DNA from: Pseudocercospora fijiensis CIRAD86
Taxonomy: Eukaryota; Ascomycota; Dothideomycetes; Mycosphaerellales; Mycosphaerellaceae
Length of the DNA stretch: 64,000 nt
Assembly: GCF_000340215.1 (NCBI RefSeq)
Contig: NW_006921553.1
Coordinates: forward strand, 249,100-313,099
Direction of reading: 5' to 3'
Part shown: positions 31,478 through 42,600 of the stretch, piece after piece
Numbering within the stretch: the stretch's first letter is position 1
Layout: each line of letters begins with the position of its first letter
Notes under the pieces: model-generated
What the model was told of the DNA's origin: nothing
Database searches by the model: none
What the model saw: only the letters and a program-made list of their open reading frames with translations
Position numbers and translations under genes: made by a program

Positions 31478-34400
31478 GCCTTACGTTAGGAGGACCTTCG
31501 GAAGCACATACTAGCTCCCTATTAGCTAGGCTTTTACGCTACGGAAGCTCTCCTACTAGCTACGTAGACGGCGATGCTTAGATTCTATCCGACTAAGCGA
31601 CGCATTAACTACTAAAACAGAAGGCTGCGAAAGGCGACATATTTCTTCAATTTAAAGCAGTTGCCTTTTCGTAAGCATTAAAAGGAACTCCTATCTATTA
31701 GATCCTAGGACCGGAGTCGTGCCTCCTATTAGTGTGCGATCTAGAGTCTCTAGCCTAATCTATCGTCTACGGAGTCGTTCGAGGTTTACGTAACCTATCG
31801 CTACGCTATAGAACGCTTTCTTATATAATTTCCTCGCCTCGTAATAAACGAGTCGTAGAATAACTCTACGAATGTAAGGAGACCGGCGTTTGTCTCTCTA
31901 GTAACTAAATACCGCGGCACGACCTCGCTAACCTAGTTAAATATGCTAGGATTTTGTAGCTACAAATTAGGTCTTAGCTAAGGCTAGATTTAAGCCTTAG
32001 AATAAAAGTACTCCGCTATAACCTCTCTACTATAGGTAAATGTACAAAGTTTAGTAGAACCGCAAATCAGTTCCCTAGCTAAGGCAAAATTTAAGCCGTA
32101 GAGTGTAGATGCTCCGGTATAATCTCGCCGCTATAGTTTAATATACAAGTTTATTAGAACCGCAAATCCGGTCCTTAGCTAAGTCTATATTTAAGCGCCG
32201 GGATTCTGCGCGAGGCGGACTAAAATTCGGGTTCGATATACTCGTAAAAGTCGGAACAAGTACCCCGCGCGGTAAGGAACTATATTATTCTATAATAGAC
32301 CTTTAAAGTACGACTTCGGTAGACAATCTAACTTTCCGACTATTCCGTATCCGTAACTATTTTTAGTATCCTAGAACTTCGAAGTATAGGTTTTAGTAAT
32401 CGTAAAGGTCCGACCGCGAAAATGTTCCCTATTTACGAGCCTAAGGTCGTTATTACGCCCGCTTTACGTATAACTATAATTAGTACGGTAGCTAAGGAGA
32501 GAGTAAGATCTTAGGATAGCGCTCGATATCTAAAATATAACAACTTAATAAAAGTTAGGGCCCCTTTAGGCTTAGTGCGGCTTAAAACGGGCTAACCGCG
32601 GCCTCTAATTAGTAGACGCGAGGAACGTTAATACCTTAGCGATTCGGAAGGGCGTAGACGTCGTAGTATATACCGCGACGAGCTATAACTTCGATAGTAG
32701 TCTTAAAAAGGGCGTATTTGTCGTATATACCTTATCTAGCGGTATTTACTCGAAGTAGTATACTCGATCGCGCTAGTAGCCTTACGGGAAGCGTAATTTA
32801 GTACGTACGACCGGTACCGAGGCCCTACTATCGCGAGCTCTGCTATCGGGGTCTTATAAATACGATACTATCGACCCTTTTAGTCGCTATCGTAGCTCTA
32901 TTAACCTCTATAGCCTTCGAGAAGCTATACGAAATTGTAGTATCCTTCGCTCGCGAGTCCTAAGGAAGGCGCGCGTCGCGTATACGACTATAGTAGCCGC
33001 GTATAACGCGCCTACGTCCGGAGATATAACGACTTTAGTAGGCGCGCGGTTATTAATTACTACTATAACAACCTAATATCGCGATCGACTATTATAGACT
33101 CTACTAGAACCGACCTCGATCTAACTCCCCTAGCCGCCGGGTACTTATTCGCGTTATACCGGTATAGATCTAACGAGGGCCCGCTACTAACTACCTATCG
33201 TAGTCTCTCGAGGCCTACCGTAATACTCGCGAAGACGTACGCTTAAGATTATAGTCTTAAAGGGTCCGAGGTATAGAAAGCTATAGTAAGTAGTATAGTA
33301 GCGGTCGTACTCCGAAATAGCGGCTAACAATTCTAGTACGAGGAGGTTTACGGTACTCGGTAGGAATTACCGTAAGAGTCGGTAGTTTTCTTTATAAAGA
33401 TATAGTAAGACTCGCTACTACTTAGCCCGCTATAGAGGATGCTCGATCTACGGCGGTTTAGCTTATTTCCTTCGTTTAGTATCGTCCCTCGGAAGCTAGA
33501 CCTTAGGCAGATATTCGAATCGTAGCTAGTAGAAGGATCGACTATCGCGAAGCCTCTTAAGGTGTTTTATATCGCTACTAGCCTTTTCTATAACGACGTC
33601 GCCGATAAGGCGGCTATAAAGGTCCTCGAGATCTAGTATTAATTCGATACGATATCCGGCTATAGTATTAGCGTCGCCTTACTCTTAGAGAGTACTACTC
33701 GCGATTAGGAATAGACGGTATAGCTCCCGGCCCTGTTTAGCGACAAGTACGCTAAGATAACCTACTTCTTAGACTATTTCCGGCTCCTCCGTAACGGTAT
33801 AGGCTTCGACTAGGTAGCGACGCAGAGTTGTCTCTTAACTATATACGGCGCTCCTATCCGGCGAAAGCCTTTATTATTATTATTCGGTCTCGCCCCGCTA
33901 GAGGAGTATCGTAGCGAGTCGAGCGTTATAATAAACTAAGGCGCGGGTAATCGTAGTATAGAGCGTAAGGGAGAATATAGTATTTAAAGAGGTTGCGGAA
34001 GGAAATCTACGATAATCTTAGTATATTTATTGTAATTTTTAGCGTACTATCTACTTAACGGATATCTTTTTATATCCCTCGATACGATATAAATTTATAG
34101 CTCTAGAAGATATATCTTACTAGATTATACTACTAGAGGTAGACGACGAGCTCCTTCGCCTTAACTCGAGTCCTTAACGACTTCGTTCGTATTAATACCT
34201 CCCTAGCGACGATACCGACGTTATAGTAGTAGGATCTAAGCTAGAGTAGTAAGCGTAAGGTCGCGTATTTGTTATCGCGTCGCGAGAGGCCGTTATTATT
34301 ATTGCGGGTCGCTTTATATCGTCGCTTTATACGTATATAAATAGTAATATTGCGGCGTTACGCGTTATCTAAATATTACTACTATAATAACTAATATAGC

Positions 34401-36194
34401 GACTACTTCTATATAGCTATATCTACCTCCTTCTAGTTATCGATATTACTAGTAGCGACCTCGATAAAGGCGCCCCTCCTATACGGTCTTAGCTACTATA
34501 GCCCTCCCTAATAGTAAGTCTCTAGCGTGTCGGTCGCCGTACGCTACCTTCGCTAATATCGAGCTATAGAGATAGACGTTCTACGTAGTATACTATAGCG
34601 AGCCTTTTAATATTAGGAATTGAATCGCGCTATAGCCGAGATTAAGTACCTCCGCGCTTCTATACGACTTCGCTAATAGCTCGCTATAGGCCGGGCTCCG
34701 GTATATTAAGAAGCGCTATAAGACATATATAAGCTAGTTACTAAGGAGGTATTACGCCGCGTACGCGAAGGCCGTAATATAGATAAGAATAACGGCTTCT
34801 CTCCTAAACCTCCGTACTATAGCGTTATAGATTACCGGCCGTCTAGGCATATATCGAGATTAGTATCTCTAGTTATAAATAAGATCTACTAGCGGACGGA
34901 GTCTCGGGACGAAGAATATATAGTATGTATTCTCGTATATCGTCTAGTATATAGTAGTAGAAAGCTAACTCCTATAGATCTCCGTACCTAAGTAGTTATA
35001 GGACAAGTACCTAGATAGTAACCTTAACGTTGTTACTACTTAGGCGTAACGGGAAGAGCAAATAGAAGGGTCTATCGTCTACGTTAATCTAGATACGAAT
35101 ACTAATAGGCTCGACGAACTCGATAAGTTCGAGCCGATACTATACCTCTAAAAGTCTAACTCGCTATTTCTTCGGCATTGTCGCTAGGTATATCCGTCGC
35201 GTACCCTAAGAATGTAGCGCTTTTACTAACCGGTTCTAGATCGAATTCGCGTAGATAAAGCTTGCTACTATAAAGCCGTTCGGTATAGATCGCTTCGTCG
35301 TCGTTTCTCTATATATATATCCTACTATAACGAGCCGAACGGATAGTACCTTCGTATAGAGGGTCCTAGTTAGGTACGACCTACGGTTATTAGAGGAAAT
35401 CTATCTTCCTAGCGCTATCGATACTTTGCTATAATATAACTAACCCTTCGACTTTCCGCGAAACAATAGCTATATTAAATACTACGACTTCTTCGACGTA
35501 AAGGCGGGAAGAGACTTCGATATAAAAAGGAGGCTATAGTTAGTATAGAATGCTACTAATTTCGGTTATACTTAAATCGATACGGACGACGCGATAGTAA
35601 TCCTCGATATAGGGCGTAGGAATAGAGAGTTTTATCGTCTAGAGATATATATACGAATAGGAGAGTAGTACGTTTCCTTAGGACTACTATAAGTACGGTA
35701 CTCGCGCCCTAGAGACAGACGCTATCGTAACTTAGAAAGAAGGCGGAGGAGCCTAAGTACGGTATCGTAGGTAGAGTAATCTATCTCCTTTAGTCTATAA
35801 ACTTTCCGTACTTATTATCGTCTCTAGGCTATAATTTGCCCTTACGCGACGTCTTCGATAGCGTAGCGGCGCGTAGGGTGCATTTAAAGCTATATCTCGT
35901 TCTTACTACGCGTAAAGATAATATACTCTCTAAATAGGCGGCGGTACCGGACAAGTTAGAGGCCCTAGATAGACCGATACGTTCAGTTTTAGTCTCTATC
36001 TCGTCTTAGTATAGATAAGAAAGTACGCACCTTAGAAGGCTAGGGTTTTCTTTTTATATATATAAAGTTCTAGTATCCCTAAATTACGCGGGCGCTCCCG
36101 CTTAGCGCGGCAGCTCCTAGATACGGGGAAAATTACGTATAGGAACTCTAGAATTCGCGGCTATAGCCGGCCGCCTTACGCGAGCGTAAAAGGA
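31478..36194. other. RIP-saturated DNA, family unresolved
   Basis: Strong CpA/TpG loss with CpG kept. Long stop-poor stretches occur on both strands (for example minus about 33,000-33,900 and plus about 35,700-36,050), but antisense of RIP DNA is also stop-poor, so neither strand can be chosen. I found no transposase, RT or integrase motif. It includes the 100-bp tandem repeat at 31,963. Confidence 0.5.
31963..32200. repeat. 100-bp tandem repeat, about 2.4 units
   Basis: Units begin CAAAT at 31,963, 32,063 and 32,163, exactly 100 bp apart. They share CTTAGCTAAG, ATTTAAGC, and the segment ending GTAGAACCGCAAAT. Units differ at many positions, much more than the 129-bp repeat further on. Confidence 0.85.
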
Positions 36195-36316
36195 TAGCTA
36201 ATAGAGAATTCGAACCTCTAATACTAAAAGTTATACCCTCGCTAGTCGCTACCCTATATCTCTATAAGGACTACGAGCGAATAACTCTTACTATCTAGAA
36301 CCGATCTAATTAGCTA
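36195..36316 (-). repeat. tRNA-like unit A bounded by 8-bp inverted repeats
   Basis: TAGCTAAT (36,195-36,202) and ATTAGCTA (36,309-36,316) enclose 122 bp. On the minus strand the end next to the left boundary forms a T-arm: AGAGG stem, TTCGAAT loop, TCTCT stem, i.e. a Pol III B-box (GGTTCGAATTC). An A-box-like TAGCGACTAGCG lies upstream on the same strand. No complete cloverleaf can be drawn. Likely a RIP-worn SINE or tRNA relic. Confidence 0.4.
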
Positions 36317-36362
36317 GAGGGTTATAGAATATAGATAATTATATAGATTAAAAAAAAAGTTG

Positions 36363-36555
36363 TAGCTAATAAGGGAATTAAACCCTCTATCCGGACGATC
36401 TAGTAGATCGTAGATCGCCTTATACTAATTTTACCGTATTCTTAAAGGTACGGTCGGCTAATATATTTAAGCGAATATAGTTCGGCATCTCGCTAACTAG
36501 GGCTAGCTTTAAATAACTAGCGAGTATATAACCTTTAGGACTACCTAATTAGCTA
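36363..36555 (-). repeat. tRNA-like unit B, related to unit A
   Basis: TAGCTAAT (36,363-36,370) and ATTAGCTA (36,548-36,555), 193 bp. On the minus strand: D-arm-like TTAGTATAAGGCG, an anticodon-like stem-loop ACGAT-CTACTAG-ATCGT, and a T-arm GAGGG-TTTAATT-CCCTT, followed about 10 bases later by a run of nine T, as in a Pol III terminator. The loop would give anticodon ACT, which TG-to-TA change could have made from GCT. The first 25 bases align with unit A. Confidence 0.4.
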
Positions 36556-36681
36556 GAGGTCTCTATTTACATAGCGGCTATAAGCGTCCCCGCTCGCTTA
36601 GCTCCGGTTACGTATTAGAAAGCCGCTCCTATCCGACCTCGCCTTTCTTCGCTATAGAAGTACGTATAGTATTAGTAGAGA

Positions 36682-36960
36682 GTAAATAGAGGATTAGTAG
36701 AGACGACGCGAGGAGCGGGCGAGGTTTAGAAGAGGAACTCCCTTTTCGCCGTTAGGATAGCGCGGATCGATACGTCTTACTAGCATTTCGCGACGACGAA
36801 AGCGTAGGTAGTAAATAGACGATTAGTAGAGACGACGCGAGGAGCGGGCGAGGTTTAGAAGAGAGACTCCCTTTTCGCCGTTAGGATAGCGCGGATCGAT
36901 ACGTCTTACTAGTATTTCGCGACGCCGAAAGAGTAGGGAGTAAATAGAGGATTAGCGGCG
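36682..36960. repeat. 129-bp tandem repeat, about 2.1 units
   Basis: GTAAATAGA starts units at 36,682, 36,811 and 36,940. The two full copies differ at only a handful of sites; they contain GAGGAGCGGGCGAGG and GGATAGCGCGGATCG. Near identity inside RIP DNA means the duplication came after RIP or is too short to trigger it. Confidence 0.92.
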
Positions 36961-37273
36961 TACGCGGTCGGTATAATTTTCGTAGCGGTAGCGAGTATAG
37001 AAGAGGAGAGTAAAACATATAGTTAGATATAGGCGACGGTAAGGGTAGGACTATTTTTATTTTATTTCTACTAATTTAGATACTACCGGAATCGCGATAT
37101 CTTTAGATACGGCCGTTAATTACCTCTAAACTCTAGCTCGTTAATAGCCTTTAGGTATACGTCGCTAACTCCCTACTTCTATTAATATCTTAGGTTACTA
37201 GTCCCGTATATCTAAAGCTAGCCTTATTCTACGCCTTCTCTAATATCTAGGGCCGATACTTGTTCTCCCTATC

Positions 37274-37373
37274 NNNNNNNNNNNNNNNNNNNNNNNNNNN
37301 NNNNNNNNNNNNNNNNNNNNNNNNNNNNNNNNNNNNNNNNNNNNNNNNNNNNNNNNNNNNNNNNNNNNNNNNN
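37274..37373. other. Assembly gap, 100 N
   Basis: Exactly 100 consecutive N, the usual placeholder for a gap of unknown size. Left and right flanks are both RIP DNA. Adjacency across this gap, such as the distance from the tRNA-like units to the Helitron, should not be taken literally. Confidence 0.99.
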
Positions 37374-38039
37374 GAGCTCGCCCTAATATACCTATCCGAG
37401 CCTATAGAGGTTAGTACGAGATTAAAAATAGGCAATCCTTCCCGACGGGCTAACTTACGAATCTCTTTAGGGCCGGAATCTTACTATCTGCCTCTAAAAA
37501 GTTATAACGATCGAAGGGGTAGAGAGAGCTATTGTCCTTCGGCTAAAAAGTAAGCTCGACTACGCCGCTATCTACTATTTCGTACTAGTACGTCTAGTTA
37601 CTATTAGCTCTAGTTTTAATATCTATATATAGCGCTAATACTTATAAACTTAGTATCTAGTTTCGCGTTTATCCTTCTATTAACCGCTATTACGGTCTCG
37701 TTAGTATATATATCGTAGCGGCGGTTATCGCGGTACGCTATATCTAGTTACCGGCCTATTCTACGGTTCTCCCTTAGGCGATCGAAGATAGGGCTAGTCT
37801 CCGGCTTAACGCCGTTATTCTCGTTATAGAGCGACTTAGCGGCGAAGTTTAGCTCCTACTACTAAATAGCTATAAAATCGACGTCCTCCTAGTCTGCTAT
37901 CGCGCGCGTTCTAATCGCTAATATAATAGTATCGGCGAAGGAAATCGAGGGGGAAATAGTCGTACTAGACTACGCGAAGTATATAGAAAGGCGGCAGTCG
38001 ATAGAATAACGGTTAATATCCGTATCGCGCTCTAAGTTC
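37374..38039. other. RIP DNA without recognisable gene
   Basis: Same composition as the rest of the block. A plus-strand frame running out of the N gap to about 37,553 has no domain and is not supported. Confidence 0.4.
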
Positions 38040-38890
38040 GTATTAATAATCGCGTTAATATATTACTTCTAGATCGCGTTACGTATACAAACAAACAGGT
38101 AGCTACGTATACGCGGCCCGTACGTTACTTCGAGATATACTTAGGACTAGGGGGTTTCGAAATAAAGGTCTTTAGAATTGCGCGATACTACCCGAACGAA
38201 TATCGCTCTTTAAGAGCGCCGAGTACGGGAAATTAAGCCGAAGAATACACTATCCGAGCTAGCGTATACGTACTATATCGCTAATCTAGGCCTTTAATAC
38301 CGAAATTGCCCTCCTAGAATGTATAGTCTTAACCGGCGCTTAGTCTATATATTTAACTGCGATCTGCCTTCCTTTAGGCGTAGTAGGCACCGTTATAGCT
38401 TCTTTACCTTCTTCTATATTAAAATCCTCTATATCCGCCGCCTACGATACTGTCTCTAGATATACCGGACTATCGTTTAGCGAGCTAATGTCTTAGACGC
38501 TTAAAGGCGAGTTATAGGCGTCCTCGCCTAATACCTCTAATCGGCTATTACTAATACTACTAGCTCTAGTAGGATCTAGTTTTCTAAATAGCCTCTAGCT
38601 ATATACGTATCTCTCTTTAATAATCGGCGACTAGAGGATAGTACTCCCGGTAGGACCCGTATAGAGCAATCTACTTAACGCCTAAGGAATCTAGTAGCTA
38701 TCCTACTAGTCTCCTAACTTTAGGCGCTCTATAGGGTGCCTATAGCCTTTCCGCGTCGAGAAATTGCGAGATCGATACTATATTAGACTAGATTACGCCG
38801 GTAAACGTAGAGCTTTCTTAGGATCGGTTAAAGAGGCGCCTATCTACCGAGTACTCTCGCTCTCTCTCTCCCCTCTATACGAACTACCCT
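38040..38890 (-). pseudogene. RIP-degraded minus-strand coding frame, unidentified
   Basis: Read on minus with TAG as former CAG/TGG, one frame holds together for about 280 codons. It contains TGPTGSTILSSPIIKERYVY, a Ser/Asp/Glu-rich middle (SVQDISSLNDSPVYLETVS) and a KGRQIAVKYI segment. I know no family with this pattern. It is divergent from the Helitron gene, whose start is about 760 bp away, so it may be cargo or a second gene of that element. Confidence 0.35.
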
Positions 38891-39648
38891 ATACGAACCT
38901 ACTATTCGTACTTAGTCCTCCTCCGTAATCTCGGCCGGCGAGTATCCTACTACTCTCGCAAACTATATACCCTAGATTTAATTAACTAGTTAGGGATAAT
39001 TTGTCTAAACTAGATCTTAAGGGCTCGTATAGGAGTAGTATTCCGGGTAACCTTTATTTAATCTATATACTCCGCTAATACTACCTTAGGATCTAGGAAT
39101 CTTCTAATCTACGGATTCTAATAATCTAACTAGCTCCGTTAAAGGAACTTCCTAGTATTAATTTCCGAATTATTACGATTCGTAAGCAAGTACTAATCGT
39201 ATAGGCCCTCCTAACTAGGTTCTCTACTATCGATTCTTTACGATTCGTCCGCCCTAGATCTTAGACTTCTTTCGTAATATCGAACATCTAGCTATTCTAT
39301 CTATAAATAACTTAGGACTAGTAAGTATTAGAGATAGGTAGGCTAATAGCCGCGGTCCCTCCTAACCGAGATCCCTAATATCGACTCTTTACGATTCGTA
39401 TACCTTATACCGCTCTAGGATCCTAATTTCCGAGGCGTATCTTAACGCTTATATTATCGACGATCTCTACGAGAAAACAACGGCTCGCTCTTAGAATTGT
39501 CCCTATCTCCGAGAGGTAGTATATAAGGACGCCTCGATATCGTCGGTCTACTAATAGTACGTCGTAGTTATCTCGCTTTTCGGACGAAAGGCCGCGATTC
39601 TTCGAACTCTATAGTACGGTATACTCGCTTAGCTCTTCCTTACCTAAA
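38891..39648. other. RIP DNA upstream of the Helitron frame
   Basis: No clear frame. A CT-rich microsatellite-like tract lies just before it (about 38,856-38,874). It probably contains the Helitron 5' end and promoter, but I could not fix the terminal TC. Confidence 0.35.
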
Positions 39649-42600
39649 ATGTCTTCTCTATCTACTCTATCTTCTTCTAGATCTAAGCGCCCGATACTTA
39701 CGCTACCGGATATAGAGAGCGCGAGGAAAGGTAAGAAGCGAGCGATATCTAGCTCTTTCGTACTGCCCGACTTTACAATTAACCTAATATCGGACGATAG
39801 TCTATCTAAGTTGCGGCGTTCGCGACGATAGCCGAAGCTAAAGCGGAGATCTAGTTCCCCGTTACTAGTTAAAATGTCTATAGGGATAAACGTCGTATAA
39901 GACGATAATCTATTCTAAACGATATTATATAGAGATAAAGAGACGAGGCATAGAGCGGGTATCTCCTAATCTTCCGCTAGGCTATCGTTTCCGTATAACC
40001 GTATTCCCGTTACTAGTCCCGCTCCTAGACTAGCAGTCGAACTACGTTAATGCAAATTCTATTAAATCGTTAAACTAGTGTCTAACTTCTAGAGGAAGAA
40101 CGGACGATTCTATAGGGTCTATACTCTAGTAGTATATTAGCGCGTAGGTTAGTATTCGAGCGATAATATTCCCTAACTTTAATAGAAAGCCTAACTTTCT
40201 ACCTATAGTAACTATAATTCTAATACTATATATCTATAGTTAGCGTACAACGACGTATCTACCGGACTATTACCTAGGTTACGTCGAGTAAGTCCTATCT
40301 TTAATAATACGTTAGAGGCATTAGGGACGACGCGCGACCTCCCTAGCGTATTATCGCTATATACGTAAGGTGTTTTATCTAAAACGCTATCCGATCGTTC
40401 CCTCTTTTATATATCTTCTTCTACTAAGCGTCCCTATACTCCGCCTACCTACGAGTTATATACTATCGACCCGTTACGTCTAATACTATCTTCTTTATCG
40501 TATTCGGCGTAGAGTTTACCTACCGTTATAATTCCGAGAGTTAGTCGTAGGTCCGATTCTATATCTACGTTAGTAAGCGGCGCTTCTAGTATCTATACTC
40601 TACTAAGTCCGATAGGTCGCGACTATAACTAGGACGATTAGTCTGTCTTATCTAGAGACACCGTTATATAGGACGCCGAGAGGCAAGGTCCGACGCTACC
40701 GGATATAGAGGTTCCTAATAAATACGGTCTAGACGCTTTCGATAATTACTACGATATCGGCGACCTTCTCGATCCTTCTAGACCGATAGACGTTAAATTT
40801 ACGGAGCCTTCCTATAACGCTAACTCTATAAGTTTAATTAAGAATAGTAGCTCTATCGCGCCTAGAGCTCCGTCGCTAGGGCCTATCTAACCGCTACTTC
40901 TACTAAGCCTTCCTTTTACCTCTAGAGTAATACCGACGGATACTACTACTGCCCCTACTAGTAGGGCTAGAGCTAGCGGTTCTAGTCCTTAGATACGAGC
41001 TAGTTAGCCTTCTCTAGGGCGGATATCTTTTAAACGTCTAAACGATTATAATACCCTCCCTACGGCGGTCGCCGAAGCGTACTATAGCCTAGGTCGATCG
41101 TAGGCTACTAACGCTAACCTCTTATACCCGGAGAGGTCTACTCTTTCTAAGGCGTATATCTCGATACTATACGAGGTAGTAATACTTAATATTAGCGATA
41201 TAGTATATACCTACTAATACTATTAAGCTAAGTATTAGATCCGTAAAGTATCAAACGTCCGAGTAGATAGTAAACCGTCTTCTTCTACGGATAAGAACGG
41301 TATAGTGTTTATAATATATTGCGGTAGTAGCGCGGTAAAAGATATGTTTCCGATCCCTAAACTACCTCTACTACTACGGCGACTGCTTACTATAGACCTA
41401 TCTAAGGATATAGAAGCAAGAACGTTCTAGGAGAATATTCGAGCCTATAATTACCGCCTCGCAATAACTTTATTTATAGCTAAGCGTAATATACGGGTAT
41501 TAGGATATAGTTCGTTCTAGATCTACGGGGAAGCGTATTATTTAGGCGGCGGTCTCTTCGCTCCGACGGAAGATCCCTAATACGCGTAGCTATACTTTTA
41601 CGACCCCGTATATACTACTAAGAGGCGTATATAGAAATCCGGCGATCGTAGACATACTAGCCGGAACTAGAAATCTATACTATCGCCGTAGCTAGACTAC
41701 GGTACTATAATCGCGTTATATAAGATAATTACGCAATATAACGCGCTATATTACAAGTTCGCCGCGGCTCGGGAAATGTTTATATCCTCCTAAGGACCTA
41801 GGCGCCTCGTTCTTAAGGCTATAGACCTTAGTTTAGTCTACGAAGGTATATAGGACGCGCGTCGATATAACAAGCCGGTTATAAACGAAGTAGCCGCCCT
41901 CTATCTAGATTACGATCCGGAAGCTATTAGCGGAATAAGGGATTTTATAGTAGTAGAGCGGTTAAGTACGGAAGAGGTATCTACTACTCTATATCGTATA
42001 AATCGCTACTATCTATACTACTTCCCTATATATTACGTCCTCCTCTAGGCGGCTAGAACTCCTAGGTTTTCGTAGGAGAACTAGTTTCGTACGCGTAGTA
42101 GGAGGCACGTTACGCTTAGGGATTATTTTAGGTATATTTTACACTATCGACTAAACTAATTTCCTACTATCTTCTACGGTCGCCGGCTTCTATAACAATT
42201 GTACGTCGACGTATATACTATAGTAGACTTAAACGACCTGCATTTCCTAGGTAACTATTAGAAAGAAGTATAGGCGGATACGTACGACTTAAAACAACCG
42301 AAATAGTATAGTACCCGCGCACTATTAGGCAATAAGAACGAATAGGATATCTAACGAGAGTTGCCTCGATAGATAGGCAAAGACCTATATTACGATATTC
42401 TTCGAACTAAGGTATAGTACGGGGAATGCGAGGGAAGCTTACGTTACGGTTTACTATAGCGGAACCGTTTAGTCGTCCCTACGAACAGAGCTCTATTATC
42501 CGATAGTATCCTATAAGCTCTACGAATAGTTCTCCCGTCCTCGTACGTCGGTAGCGATCGGTAGATTTTATAGTACTACCGAGATTCTATAGCTATCGTC

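Noticed and set aside
37247..37553. Frames running through the N gap
   Set aside because: The sequence in the gap is unknown, so any reading across it is meaningless.
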